A stretch of DNA of 64,000 bases from contig NZ_PNEO01000013.1 in the NCBI RefSeq assembly GCF_002870125.1, forward strand, positions 95,714 through 159,713. Direction: 5' to 3'. Under the pieces are notes generated by a model. The model saw nothing but the letters and a program-made list of their open reading frames with translations, was not told the origin of the DNA and made no database searches. The position numbers and the translations under genes were made by a program. Each line of letters opens with the position of its first letter. Position 1 is the stretch's first letter. Below, in pieces: positions 31,325 through 40,316 of the stretch. This DNA comes from Burkholderia sp. WAC0059. Lineage in GTDB: Bacteria; Pseudomonadota; Gammaproteobacteria; Burkholderiales; Burkholderiaceae.

Positions 31325-32521
31325 ATGCCCATTCCCCTGCTGGCACTCGCCATCAGCGCTTTCGCCATCGGCACCACCGAGTTCGTCATCATGGGCTTGC
31401 TGCCCGACGTCGCGCACGATCTGGCCGTGTCGATTCCGGCCGCGGGGCTGCTCGTGAGCGGCTACGCGCTCGGCGTCGCGGCCGGCGCGCCGCTGCTCGC
31501 GGTCGTGACGAGCCGCATGCCGCGCAAGATGGCGCTGCAACTGCTGATGGGCGTGTTCGTCGTCGGCAACGTGCTCTGCGCCGTGGCGGCCAGCTACCCG
31601 GTACTGATGATCGCGCGCGTCGTCACCTCGTTCGCGCACGGTTCGTTCTTCGGCATCGGCGCCGTCGTCGCCGCTTCGCTCGTGCCGGCCGAAAAGCGCG
31701 CGAGCGCCATCGCGCTGATGTTCACGGGCCTCACGCTCGCCAACGTGCTCGGCGTGCCGTTCGGCACGTTCGTCGGCCAGCAGTTCGGCTGGCGCGTGAC
31801 GTTCTGGATCGTGAGCGGCTTCGGCGTGCTCTCGCTCCTCGGCGTGACCGCGCTGGTGCCGAATCGCCACGACAGCGGGCCGACCGGGCTGGGCCACGAA
31901 GTGCGGGTACTGCGCGATCCGCAGGTGTGGCTCGCGCTCGGCATGACGGTGCTCGGCTTCGGCGGCGTGTTCGTCGTGTTCACCTACATCGCGCCGATTC
32001 TCGAGCAGGTGAGCGGGTTTTCGCCGCGCGCCGTGACGCTGATCCTCGTGCTGTTCGGCCTCGGCCTCACCTGCGGCAACACGCTCGGCGGCAAGCTCGC
32101 GGACCGCGCGCTGATGCCCTCGCTGATGGGCATTCTCGCGCTGCTCGCGCTCGTCATGGCGGTGTTCTCGAAGACGAGCCATCTGCCCGTGGCGGCCGCG
32201 GTGACGGTGTTCGTCTGGGGCATCGCGGCGTTCGCGACGGTGCCGCCGCTGCAGATGCGCGTCGTCGAGAAGGCCGCCGCGGCGCCGCATCTCGCCTCGA
32301 CGCTCAACATCGGCGCGTTCAATGTCGGCAACGCGGGCGGCGCGTGGCTCGGCGGCCTCGCGATCGCGCACGGATTCTCGCTCGACATGCTGCCCTGGGT
32401 GGCGGCGGCCGTGAGCGTCGCGGCGCTGCTGATGACGTGGGTGGCCTGGCGGTTCGACGCCCGCGCCGGGCTGGCGGCGAGCCCGGCGGCGATGGCGGGT
32501 GGGCAGGATGCCGGGTGCTGA
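31325..32521 (+). CDS. MFS transporter of the AraJ/DHA1 drug-efflux type
   Basis: A 398-residue inner-membrane protein with about 12 hydrophobic segments. The N-terminus MPIPLLALAISAFAIGTTEFVIMGLLP and the motif A-like TSRMPRKMAL loop after helix 2 are typical of AraJ/YdhP-type exporters. FAHGSFFGIGA and GVPFGTFVGQQFGWR fit as well. The start at 31325 follows a GGAG element. Pairing with a VOC gene may point to handling of a reactive or toxic small molecule. A rho-independent terminator follows. Confidence 0.9.
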   Translation: MPIPLLALAISAFAIGTTEFVIMGLLPDVAHDLAVSIPAAGLLVSGYALGVAAGAPLLAVVTSRMPRKMALQLLMGVFVVGNVLCAVAASYPVLMIARVVTSFAHGSFFGIGAVVAASLVPAEKRASAIALMFTGLTLANVLGVPFGTFVGQQFGWRVTFWIVSGFGVLSLLGVTALVPNRHDSGPTGLGHEVRVLRDPQVWLALGMTVLGFGGVFVVFTYIAPILEQVSGFSPRAVTLILVLFGLGLTCGNTLGGKLADRALMPSLMGILALLALVMAVFSKTSHLPVAAAVTVFVWGIAAFATVPPLQMRVVEKAAAAPHLASTLNIGAFNVGNAGGAWLGGLAIAHGFSLDMLPWVAAAVSVAALLMTWVAWRFDARAGLAASPAAMAGGQDAGC

Positions 32522-32550
32522 GCGCCGCCTGGTCCGCCGAGGTGATCGTG

Positions 32551-32573
32551 GCCCGCCGCCGTGCGGGCTTTTT
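32551..32573 (+). terminator. rho-independent terminator after the MFS gene
   Basis: A 6-bp GC stem (GCCCGC at 32551-32556 with GCGGGC at 32563-32568) is followed at once by TTTTT, 30 bases after the MFS stop codon. Confidence 0.8.
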
Positions 32574-32995
32574 CATGTCCGCTCGTGGGGCTCGTATCGG
32601 CAAAGTCTCGACGGCGGCCTGCAACGGTTCCGGCAAGCGCTGCCGATAGGCATCGGCGGCCTGTTCCGCCGTCATGCCGGCCGCGTTGCGGTCGTGCCGG
32701 TCACATTCGGATCGAAAGATCCAGCGCCCGGTCGACGGCATCCTGAAGAACGCCAGAATCGGCGACACGGGCGACTCTCGCCGAGAAGGAATCCGGCGAC
32801 AACGGGAGAAGCCGGCCTATGCCGGCCGTCGATTCCGCCCGCTTCCGCGAGAGCGCGGGAAAGTACAAAAGAACGGACGGAATTTCGGTGTGAAGATAAC
32901 TTCGTTGGGCACGGCGTAGCCCGATGCTAGTCTTGCCTCCATTACCCGGCCGCGAGGCCGCCCGCGTCGCGCCGCGGCGCTCCATGGAGACAGTC
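32574..32995. other. intergenic region before the XRE-cupin regulator
   Basis: About 420 bases without a convincing gene. The only notable element is a promoter-like pair near its right end, TTGGGC (32905-32910) and TAGTCT (32928-32933) with a 17-base spacer, about 60 bases before the regulator start. The rest shows nothing clear. Confidence 0.45.
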
Positions 32996-33676
32996 ATGCA
33001 TTCACCGCTCACGCTGGTTCGCGACGACGAAGCCGGCGCCGTCGCCCGGGCCGAGGGTCCGTTCGACGCGCTCGAATATCTGGTCGGCGTCAATCTGGCC
33101 CGGCTGCGCGCCGAGCGCCAGCTCTCGCTCGATGCGCTCGCGCGTGCCTCGGGTGTTTCGCGCGCGATGCTCGCGCAGGTCGAATCGGCGCGCAGCGTGC
33201 CGTCCATCAAGGTGCTGTGCAAGGTGGCCGCCGCGCTGAAGGTGTCGGTGGCCGCGTTCCTGCGCCGCCATGCCGTCAACGGCTTCGAGCATTTGCCGGC
33301 CGATCGGGCGCCTCGCGTCGTCAGCGCGGACGGCCGCTATTCGTCGCGCGCGCTCTATCCCGATGCGCCCGACGGCGGGCCTCGCGCCGCCGAATTCCAC
33401 GAGCTGCGCATCGCGCCGCTGCACACCGAACCCGGCACGCGCCGCGCGCCGGGCACGACGGTGAATCTCGTCGTGAGCGAGGGCACGCTCGAGGTCGTCG
33501 TGAACGACCGCCGCCAGTTGCTCGCGACGGGCGATGCCATCGTGTTCGACGCCGACCAGCCCCACAGCCTGCGCAATCCCGGCGATACCGAGGCGCGAGC
33601 GTTCGGCGTCACGCTCAACGCCGAAACGCCGCCGCGCTGGGACGTGCCGTCCGACGCGGTCCGGCACGCGCACTGA
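32996..33676 (+). CDS. XRE-family regulator with C-terminal cupin domain
   Basis: A 226-residue transcription factor. An N-terminal XRE helix-turn-helix (about 33-88, with LSLDALARASGVSRAMLAQVESARSVPSI) is followed by a cupin domain (about 105-220) that probably senses a small molecule. The closing cupin motif reads DAIVFDADQPHSLRNPGDTEA, giving the metal-binding or ligand-facing His. The start at 32996 has a GGAGA element, and an in-frame ATG at 32984 is the alternative. Such proteins often control neighbouring metabolic or efflux genes. The target here is unknown. Confidence 0.88.
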   Translation: MHSPLTLVRDDEAGAVARAEGPFDALEYLVGVNLARLRAERQLSLDALARASGVSRAMLAQVESARSVPSIKVLCKVAAALKVSVAAFLRRHAVNGFEHLPADRAPRVVSADGRYSSRALYPDAPDGGPRAAEFHELRIAPLHTEPGTRRAPGTTVNLVVSEGTLEVVVNDRRQLLATGDAIVFDADQPHSLRNPGDTEARAFGVTLNAETPPRWDVPSDAVRHAH

Positions 33677-33705
33677 AAGAATCTCGCCCGCAAGGGCATG
33701 AATAG

Positions 33706-33734
33706 GCCGCCTGCATGATGCGGGCGGTTGTTGT
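33706..33734 (+). terminator. terminator-like hairpin after the XRE-cupin gene
   Basis: CCGCC (33706-33710 region) pairs with GGCGG (33723-33727), extended by weaker pairs toward the loop, and is followed by a T-rich stretch TTGTTGT. It lies about 30 bases after the stop codon and just before the FMN riboswitch. Confidence 0.5.
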
Positions 33735-33767
33735 ATGCTTCGCCTTCGCCGGTCGATCCGGCAATCA

Positions 33768-33948
33768 GTGCGTCTTCAGGGCGGGGTGCAATTCCCCACC
33801 GGCGGTATGCCAGCGGTCTTGTCGTTCCCGACGGCCAGGCTGGCGAGCCCGCGAGCGCCTGCGCGACGTTGTTTCCCGTCGCGCGGGGTCAGCAGACCTG
33901 GTGAGAGGCCAGGGCCGACGGTCATAGTCCGGATGGAAGAAGATGTGC
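33768..33948 (+). ncRNA. FMN riboswitch (RFN element)
   Basis: The conserved core of the flavin mononucleotide aptamer is clear in order: TCTTCAGGGCGGGGTG, AATTCCCCACCGGCGGTA, AGCCCGCGAGCG, then CAGACCTGGTGAGA, GGCCGACGGTCATAGTCCGG and ATGGAAGAAGATG. The closing stem P1 pairs 33770-33777 with 33939-33946. It is in the leader of ribB, so FMN should lower riboflavin synthesis. A hairpin over the ribB ribosome-binding site, listed separately, is the likely output. Confidence 0.96.
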
Positions 33949-34060
33949 AGATGGTCATGTTTGCCCATCCGCGAGACCCCGTTTGTCCGGTCGGCGCGGC
34001 GCGCGTACCGGTCCGGCTTCGGGCCGCGCGTTGGGCGTTCTGTCTGTTTGCAATGCCCTG

Positions 34061-34095
34061 AAACGTTTTTCGCCCCATTTTTGCGAGGAGCGTTT
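34061..34095 (+). promoter_or_regulatory. hairpin hiding the ribB ribosome-binding site
   Basis: The arms 34061-34073 (AAACGTTTTTCGC) and 34083-34095 (GCGAGGAGCGTTT) pair along all 13 positions in RNA, three of them G-U, around a 9-base loop. The 3' arm contains the GAGGAG ribosome-binding site of ribB. This is a good candidate for the expression platform of the FMN riboswitch, acting on translation start. Confidence 0.7.
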
Positions 34096-34100
34096 CACCG

Positions 34101-34838
34101 ATGTCCCTTACCGCCAGTTCCGCTTTTCCTTCCGCCGACAACGCGCAACCCGACGCGCTCGACGATCTCCCGCTGCTTTCGGCCGTGACGGTGCCGCCGC
34201 GCATCGCGGCCGCGTTGCAGGCGATGCGCGAGGGCCGTCCCGTCGTGCTGCAGGACGATCACGACCGCGAGGACGAGGCCGACCTGATCGTCGCTGCCGA
34301 GCGGCTCACTCCCGAAACGATGGCCCTTTTGATCCGCGAGTGCAGCGGCATCGTCTGCCTGTGCCTGCCCGACGAGAAGGTGCGCGCGCTCGAATTGCCG
34401 CCGATGGTTTCGCATAACGAGAGCCGCAACCGCACCGCGTTCACGGTCTCGATCGAGGCGCGCGACGGGGTGAGCACGGGCGTGTCCGCCGCCGATCGCG
34501 TCACGACGATCCGCGCGGCGATCGCGCCCGACGCGCAGCCGGCCGACATCGTGCGGCCCGGTCACGTGTTCCCGCTGCGCGCGGCGCCGGGCGGCGTGCT
34601 CGCGCGGCGCGGCCATACCGAGGGAACCGTCGATCTCGCGGTGCTCGCAGGCCTCGCGCCCGCCGGCGTGCTGTGCGAGCTGATGAACGAGGACGGCACG
34701 ATGGCGCGCGGCGCGCAGGTCGAGCGCTTCGCCGCCCGTCACGATCTGCCGACGCTGACGATCGCCGAGCTCGTGGAATTCCGGCAGTCGCTTTCGGCGG
34801 TCCGCGAAACGCGCGAGTGCTGCGCCGACGAAGCCTGA
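34101..34838 (+). CDS. ribB: 3,4-dihydroxy-2-butanone-4-phosphate synthase
   Basis: RibB makes the four-carbon precursor of riboflavin from ribulose 5-phosphate. The 245-residue product is a stand-alone RibB, without the GTP cyclohydrolase II half of RibBA. Motifs in order: [15 protein letters not shown] with the acidic metal-binding residues, TGVSAADR, and [22 protein letters not shown]. The last residues contain a CC pair near the C-terminus. The gene stands alone behind an FMN riboswitch and is convergent with the HAD phosphatase gene, 19 bases apart. Confidence 0.95.
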   Translation: MSLTASSAFPSADNAQPDALDDLPLLSAVTVPPRIAAALQAMREGRPVVLQDDHDREDEADLIVAAERLTPETMALLIRECSGIVCLCLPDEKVRALELPPMVSHNESRNRTAFTVSIEARDGVSTGVSAADRVTTIRAAIAPDAQPADIVRPGHVFPLRAAPGGVLARRGHTEGTVDLAVLAGLAPAGVLCELMNEDGTMARGAQVERFAARHDLPTLTIAELVEFRQSLSAVRETRECCADEA

Positions 34839-34857
34839 GCGCGGCGCGCCGGCGGCG

Positions 34858-35544
34858 TTACGACTGCACGTCGCCGAACCCGCCGTTCATGCCGGCCTCG
34901 ACGAGGGCCGGCAGCTTGTCCATCCGGTCGATGATCCGCGTGATCCCCATTTCGCGCAGCACGTCCGCGTAGCCCGCGGGCACGTGGCTCGCGCCGACGA
35001 AGGCGACCGTCTTCATGCCGGCCGCGCGTGCGGCGGTGAGCCCCGAAATGCTGTCCTCGACGACGAGGCAGCGTTCGGGCTCGACGCCGAGCTGCCGCGC
35101 GGCGAACAGATAGACGTCCGGATAGGGCTTCGGCCGTTCGACCTGCTCGGCGCTGAAGACGCGGGGCCCGAAGATTTCGTCGAGCCCGGCCAGCTTCACC
35201 GAGGCGCTTACGCGCGCCATTCTGCTGTTCGATACCACGGCCGCGGGCAGCGCGATGCGCTGCAGCGCATCGCGCACGCCGTCGATCGGACTCAGCGAGC
35301 GGGCCAGTTCGCGCTCGGTGCGGTGCTCGACCGTCTGCAGGAAATCGGCGGGCATCGCGAGGCCGAAACGTTCGGCGAGATGGACGAGAAAGCGCGAGGT
35401 CTGCTGGCCGAACGCTTCCTTGACGAGCGGCTTGAAGTCGATGCCGGGGAACGTTTCGGTCAGCGTGTCGAGCATGACGCGGTCGGCGATGATTTCGCTG
35501 TCGACGAGCACGCCGTCGCAGTCGCAGATGAGATGGTCGATCAT
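34858..35544 (-). CDS. HAD-family phosphatase, phosphoglucomutase-like subgroup
   Basis: A 228-residue HAD hydrolase with a C1 cap. Motif I CDCDGVLVDSE gives the DxD nucleophile pair, motif II is VVSNSRM, motif III KPYPDVY and motif IV VEDSISGLTAA. It lies 176 bases downstream of glpF on the same strand, so it may act on a sugar or glycerol phosphate. The sequence does not settle the substrate. Related proteins are named beta-phosphoglucomutase-like or phosphoglycolate phosphatase-like. Confidence 0.85.
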   Translation of the reverse strand: MIDHLICDCDGVLVDSEIIADRVMLDTLTETFPGIDFKPLVKEAFGQQTSRFLVHLAERFGLAMPADFLQTVEHRTERELARSLSPIDGVRDALQRIALPAAVVSNSRMARVSASVKLAGLDEIFGPRVFSAEQVERPKPYPDVYLFAARQLGVEPERCLVVEDSISGLTAARAAGMKTVAFVGASHVPAGYADVLREMGITRIIDRMDKLPALVEAGMNGGFGDVQS

Positions 35545-35720
35545 GGGAGGGACGGCAGGGGAGCGGCGGCCGGCCCAGGCCGGTCCGCTCCGGAACGCGC
35601 AATGGGGCACAAGGCGACATGATACCGGCCGGCCGCCGTTCGCGTGGCGCCTCGCCGCGCGCGTGAACCGGATCGATCGCATCAATCTCATCAAGCGCAC
35701 CGTGGCGGGCCGGCCCGCGT

Positions 35721-36428
35721 TCAATGCAGGTGGACGTAGAGCCAGGCGGCGGCCGCGCCGCCCGCGAGCGGTCCGAGCACGGGAATCCAGGCGTAGCGCC
35801 AGTCGCTGTCGCGCTTGCCCGGAATCGGCAGCAGCGCGTGCATGAGCCGCGGCGACAGATCGCGCGCCGGGCTCATCGCATAGCCGGTCGGGCCGCCGAG
35901 CGAGATGCCGATGCCGAGCACGAGCAGTCCGACCGGCAGCGCGTCGAGCGAGCCCAGGCCGACCTGCGGCGAGGCCAGGTAGAGCACGCCGAGAATCAGC
36001 ACGAAGGTGCAGATCATTTCGGTGAGAAAGTTGTGCGGCACGTTGCGGATGGCCGGGGCGGTGCAGAACACGCCGAGCTTGACGTCGGGGTCGGTCTCGT
36101 CGGCGAAGTGTTGCCGGTAGGCGAGCCAGACGAGCAGCGCGCCGGCCATACCGCCGAGCATCTGCGCGGCCACGTAGCCGCCTACCTTGCTCCATGCGAA
36201 CTTGCCGGCAAGCGCGAGCGAGAGCGTGACGACGGGGTTGAGGTGCGCGCCGCTCGACGACGCGGTCATGTAGACGGCGATGAAGACGGCCATCGCCCAG
36301 CCCATCACGATGACGATGAGGTCGGCGCCTTTGCCCTTGGTGCGGGCGAGCAGCACGTTGGCGACGGCGCCGTCGCCAAGCAGCACGAGCATGCCCGTGC
36401 CGGTGAATTCTGCGATGTACGGTGACAT
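35721..36428 (-). CDS. glpF: glycerol uptake facilitator (aquaglyceroporin)
   Basis: A 235-residue MIP-family channel with six membrane helices that lets glycerol cross the inner membrane. The two half-helix motifs are not the standard NPA/NPA. The first is HLNPVVTLSLA (NPV) and the second GYAMSPARDLSPR (SPA). The Asp-Arg after the second motif, typical of glycerol channels rather than water channels, is kept. Position directly after glpK supports the glycerol role. Confidence 0.92.
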   Translation of the reverse strand: MSPYIAEFTGTGMLVLLGDGAVANVLLARTKGKGADLIVIVMGWAMAVFIAVYMTASSSGAHLNPVVTLSLALAGKFAWSKVGGYVAAQMLGGMAGALLVWLAYRQHFADETDPDVKLGVFCTAPAIRNVPHNFLTEMICTFVLILGVLYLASPQVGLGSLDALPVGLLVLGIGISLGGPTGYAMSPARDLSPRLMHALLPIPGKRDSDWRYAWIPVLGPLAGGAAAAWLYVHLH

Positions 36429-36560
36429 GTTGCGTAATCCTGATTAGCTGGAATGGATGTCGCGGCCCGATGCCGCGTGCCGCCGGTCGTCGGCCGGCGC
36501 GCGGATGGGACGAGGCGTGTCGGGAGAAGTCTTTCTGGAGGCGCGTTCGGCCGCGCTGCC

Positions 36561-38060
36561 TCAGGGCGCGTCGGCCCAGGCCTTCGCCGCGCGCACGGCG
36601 CGCTGCCAGCCGGCCAGGTAGCTGTCCACGTCGCGCTGGTCGAGCGCGGGCGCGAAGCGGCGTTCGAGCTGCCACTGCTGCTGGAGCTCGTCGACGCCGC
36701 TCCAGTAGCCGACCGCGAGGCCGGCGAGGTAGGCGGCGCCGAGCGCCGTGGTTTCGGCGATCTTCGGGCGCGCCACGCCGACGCCGAGCAGGTCCGCCTG
36801 GAACTGCATCAGCAGGTCGTTCGCGCAGGCGCCGCCGTCGACGCGCAGCTCGTCGATGCGGATGCCCGAGTCGGCTTCCATCGCCTTGAGCACGTCGAAC
36901 GACTGATAGGCGATCGCGTCGAGCGCCGCCCGCGCGACGTGCGCGGCTTGGGTGCCGCGCGTCACGCCGAACAGCGTGCCGCGCGCGCGGGCGTTCCAGT
37001 GCGGCGCGCCGAGCCCGGCGAACGCCGGCACCAGATAGACGCCGTCGCTGTGCGGAACGCGCGCCGCCAGCGTTTCGATTTCCGGCGCGCTGCGGATGAT
37101 GCCGAGGCCGTCGCGCAGCCACTGCACGACCGCGCCGGCGATAAAGATGCTGCCTTCGAGCGCGTACTGCACTTTCCCGTCGAGCTGCCAGCCGATGGTC
37201 GTCACGAGGTTGTTGCGCGACTCGATCGGCTTGTCGCCGGTGTTCATCACGAGGAAGCAGCCGGTGCCGTAGGTGTTCTTCACCATGCCGGCCCGGGTGC
37301 ACATCTGGCCGAAGAGGGCTGCGTGCTGGTCGCCTGCCATGCCGGCGAGCGGCACCTTCGTGGCGAACAGCGTCGTGACGGTCGAGCCGTAGACTTCCGA
37401 GGACGGCCGCACGTCCGGCAGCATGCTGCGCGGAATGCCGAACAGCTCGAGCAGTTCGTCGTCCCACTGCAGCGTGTGGATGTTGAAGAGCATCGTGCGC
37501 GACGCGTTCGTGACGTCGGTGATGTGCAGCGCGCGCTTCGTGAGGTTCCAGACGAGCCAGCTATCGACCGTGCCGAACGCGAGCCGGCCCTGCTTCGCCT
37601 TCTCGCGCGCGCCCTCGACGTGGTCGAGGATCCAGCGGATCTTCGTGGCGGAGAAGTACGAGTCGATCGGCAGCCCCGTTTTCGCGCGAACCTTTTCCTC
37701 GAACCCCTGTTCCTTGAGCGTGTCGCAGAACGCGGCCGTGCGGCGGTCCTGCCAGACGATCGCGTTGTAGACGGGCTGGCCGGTCTCGCGATCCCAGACG
37801 ATGGTCGTTTCGCGCTGGTTCGTGATGCCGATCGCGGCGATCGAGAGGCCGTTGATGCCCGCGTGCGTGACCGCTTCGGCGGCGACGCCGGCCTGGCTCG
37901 ACCAGATCTCCTGCGGGTCGTGCTCGACCCAGCCCGGGTGCGGATAGATTTGCGGGAATTCCTTCTGCGCCGTCGCGACGACGTTGCCCCGGCGGTCGAA
38001 CACCATGGCGCGGGAGCTCGTCGTGCCCTGGTCGAGTGCGAGGATGTACTGGTTCTCCAT
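36561..38060 (-). CDS. glpK: glycerol kinase
   Basis: GlpK phosphorylates glycerol to glycerol 3-phosphate with ATP. The 499-residue FGGY kinase begins [15 protein letters not shown]. It has the family signatures GTIDSWL-like (here [12 protein letters not shown]), [11 protein letters not shown] and the C-terminal [19 protein letters not shown]. The start at 38060 follows a GGAG element. It lies between glpF and glpD in one transcription direction. Confidence 0.97.
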   Translation of the reverse strand: MENQYILALDQGTTSSRAMVFDRRGNVVATAQKEFPQIYPHPGWVEHDPQEIWSSQAGVAAEAVTHAGINGLSIAAIGITNQRETTIVWDRETGQPVYNAIVWQDRRTAAFCDTLKEQGFEEKVRAKTGLPIDSYFSATKIRWILDHVEGAREKAKQGRLAFGTVDSWLVWNLTKRALHITDVTNASRTMLFNIHTLQWDDELLELFGIPRSMLPDVRPSSEVYGSTVTTLFATKVPLAGMAGDQHAALFGQMCTRAGMVKNTYGTGCFLVMNTGDKPIESRNNLVTTIGWQLDGKVQYALEGSIFIAGAVVQWLRDGLGIIRSAPEIETLAARVPHSDGVYLVPAFAGLGAPHWNARARGTLFGVTRGTQAAHVARAALDAIAYQSFDVLKAMEADSGIRIDELRVDGGACANDLLMQFQADLLGVGVARPKIAETTALGAAYLAGLAVGYWSGVDELQQQWQLERRFAPALDQRDVDSYLAGWQRAVRAAKAWADAP

Positions 38061-38174
38061 GTGTCTCATCTCCATGTGTGTTGTAGTTTATTGCCGGCCC
38101 GAGGCCGACGGGCGATGCCGCTTCGTCTTTCTTCGCGCGTTTTTCGTTGTGTTTCGTTTTCCGGCCGCTGCGCT

Positions 38175-39710
38175 TTATCCGTGTTGCGTGGCGGCGGTCG
38201 TCTCTTTCGCGAACCAGGCGTCGATTGCCTCGCTTACCTGCCTGAGCGTGCCGGGCTCGACGTGCAGGCCCCGTTTCGAGCGGCGCCACAGCACGTCCTG
38301 CGCGCTGCGCGCCCATTCGGCGTCGCGCAGATACCGCAGCTCCGCCTCGTAAAGTCCCGGTGCGAACCGCGTCCCCAGCGCGTCGGTCGAACGGGCGTCG
38401 CCGATCAGGCGATCGGCCCGCGTGCCGTAGGCGTGGGCATAGCGGCGCGCGAGATCCTTCGGCAGCCACGGATGGCGCGCCTCGAACTGTCGCGCGAAAC
38501 GGTCGAAATCCGCGTCGGCGATATCGCCACCGGGCAGCGGCGTACCGGCGGTCCAGGCCGGCGCGCGTATGCCGAGCGGGCCGGCGAGGCGGTCCACCGC
38601 CTCCTCGGCGAGCTTGCGAAACGTCGTGATCTTGCCGCCGAACACCGACAGCAGCGGGGCCTCGCCCGACGGGGCGTCCAGCTCGAGCAGATAGTCGCGC
38701 GTGACGGCCGACGGATTGTCCGCGTGCTCGTCCTCGAGCAGCGGCCGCACGCCCGCGTAGCTCCAGCGGACGTCGTCGGGCGCGACCGGCCGGCTGAAAT
38801 AGCGGCTGACCGAGTCGCAGAGATAGCGGATTTCGTCTTCCGAGATCGCGACTCGAGCGGGATCGGCGCGGTATTCGACGTCGGTCGTGCCGATCAGCGT
38901 GTAATCGTGCTCGTAGGGGATCGCGAACACGATCCGCTTGTCCGGGTTCTGGAAAATGTACGCGTGGTCGTGCTCGAAGAGCCGCCGCGTGACGATGTGG
39001 CTGCCCTTCACGAGCCGGATGCTGTGCCGCGACGGGCGGCCGAGCGCGCCGTGCAGCAGGTCGGCCACCCAGGGACCGGCCGCGTTCGCGATGGCGCGGG
39101 CGCGCACGTCGAGCCGCGAACCGTCCTCGCGCTGCAGTTGCGCCTGCCACGTGCCGCCTTCGCGCGCGGCGCCGACGAGCTTCGTGCGGGTCAGCACGCG
39201 CGCGCCGCGCTCGCTCGCGTCGAGCGCGTTGAGCACGACGAGGCGAGCGTCGTCGACCCAGCCGTCCGAATAGACGAAGCCGCGCCGGATCGAATCGACG
39301 AGCGGCGCGCCGGCCGGATGGCGGCGCATGTCGATGCCGCGCGAGCCGGGCAGTAGCTGGCGGCGCGCGAGATGGTCGTAGAGGAAGAGGCCGGCGCGGA
39401 TGAGCCAGGCGGGACGCAGGGACGGCACGTGCGGCATGACGAAGCGCAGCGGCCGCATGATGTGCGGCGCCGCGCGCAGCAGCGTCTCGCGTTCCTGCAG
39501 CGCCTTGCGCACGAGGCCGAACTCGCGGTATTCGAGGTAGCGCAGGCCGCCGTGGATCAGCTTGGTGCTGGCCGACGAGGTGTGCGCGGCGAGGTCGTCC
39601 TGTTCGCACAGCAGTACGGAGAGGCTGCGTCCGGCGGCGTCGCGGGCGATGCCAGCCCCATTGATTCCGCCGCCCACGACGAGCAGGTCGTATGAGTGTG
39701 TCTGTGCCAC
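38175..39710 (-). CDS. glpD: aerobic glycerol-3-phosphate dehydrogenase
   Basis: GlpD oxidises glycerol 3-phosphate to dihydroxyacetone phosphate at the inner membrane and passes electrons to quinone. The 511-residue protein has the FAD motif GGGINGAGIARDAAGR at about 13-28, then STKLIHGGLRYLEYREF, IANAAGPWVADLL and VFGGKITTFRKLAEEAVD. The C-terminal domain reads GTRADRLIGDA. It is the first gene of the minus-strand glycerol run, preceded by GlpR-like sites. Confidence 0.97.
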   Translation of the reverse strand: MAQTHSYDLLVVGGGINGAGIARDAAGRSLSVLLCEQDDLAAHTSSASTKLIHGGLRYLEYREFGLVRKALQERETLLRAAPHIMRPLRFVMPHVPSLRPAWLIRAGLFLYDHLARRQLLPGSRGIDMRRHPAGAPLVDSIRRGFVYSDGWVDDARLVVLNALDASERGARVLTRTKLVGAAREGGTWQAQLQREDGSRLDVRARAIANAAGPWVADLLHGALGRPSRHSIRLVKGSHIVTRRLFEHDHAYIFQNPDKRIVFAIPYEHDYTLIGTTDVEYRADPARVAISEDEIRYLCDSVSRYFSRPVAPDDVRWSYAGVRPLLEDEHADNPSAVTRDYLLELDAPSGEAPLLSVFGGKITTFRKLAEEAVDRLAGPLGIRAPAWTAGTPLPGGDIADADFDRFARQFEARHPWLPKDLARRYAHAYGTRADRLIGDARSTDALGTRFAPGLYEAELRYLRDAEWARSAQDVLWRRSKRGLHVEPGTLRQVSEAIDAWFAKETTAATQHG

Positions 39711-39760
39711 CGGTTGTGCTCCCGCGCCCGGGAAACGGACTGCGCTGTACGAGAAAGAAT

Positions 39761-39817
39761 GTATTCGAACCGAAAAATGTTCGTTTTCGAAACTTTATCG
39801 AGCAAATTCGAAAAAGT
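39761..39817. promoter_or_regulatory. cluster of GlpR-like operators upstream of glpD
   Basis: This AT-rich stretch holds three TTCGAA-centred elements. The best, at 39776-39795, has the half-site ATGTTCG, identical to the E. coli GlpR half-site, then TTTT and CGAAACTT. Weaker copies sit at 39762-39777 and 39794-39814. With glpR nearby, these are the expected repressor sites for glpD-glpK-glpF. Confidence 0.6.
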
Positions 39818-39917
39818 AAAGAGAACGGGACGGTTCCGCGGCGGGCGGCTCGCTGGCACAATCCGCACGGTCGGACGATACTCACGTCAGCCGTCGATCA
39901 ACCATCGGAAATCGGGA

Positions 39918-40316
39918 ATGAAAGGAATCATGCGTGGACTGGCGATGATCGGTGCCGCGGCGCTCGTGGCCGGCGTCGCGACCGGGTGTGCGAGCGTGCC
40001 GGGCACGGGCGGAGGGTGGGGCGCGCCGTCGTTCGCCGCGTTGCAGCAGCAATGCGGTGCGCAGCCGCTCGACTATGGGCGCGACGAGCAGCCCGTCTAT
40101 TCGGCGGTGCTCGACGCCTACGTCGCCCGCCGGCACGGCCGGATCTCGCAGGATCAGTTCTGTGGGTTCCAGTCCGGTCTGGCCCAGCATTACACGACGC
40201 TTGCGACGAGCAGCGATCCGCAGGCGCGCAATCAGTGGGTCGCGTTCTTCAACGGGCAGCGCGCGAACGCCATCCACTGGCGCTCGGCCGTGGATCCGAC
40301 GCTGCGCGGGTATTGA
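39918..40316 (+). CDS. small putative lipoprotein of unknown function
   Basis: A 132-residue secreted protein. A hydrophobic leader ends in VATGC with the likely lipid-bearing Cys at residue 24. The mature part has two further Cys (near 41 and 71, each beside a Gln-rich or Phe context) and ends in DPTLRGY, with no domain I recognise. An alternative start is the ATG at 39930. It diverges from glpD, and a terminator follows about 100 bases downstream. Confidence 0.75.
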   Translation: MKGIMRGLAMIGAAALVAGVATGCASVPGTGGGWGAPSFAALQQQCGAQPLDYGRDEQPVYSAVLDAYVARRHGRISQDQFCGFQSGLAQHYTTLATSSDPQARNQWVAFFNGQRANAIHWRSAVDPTLRGY

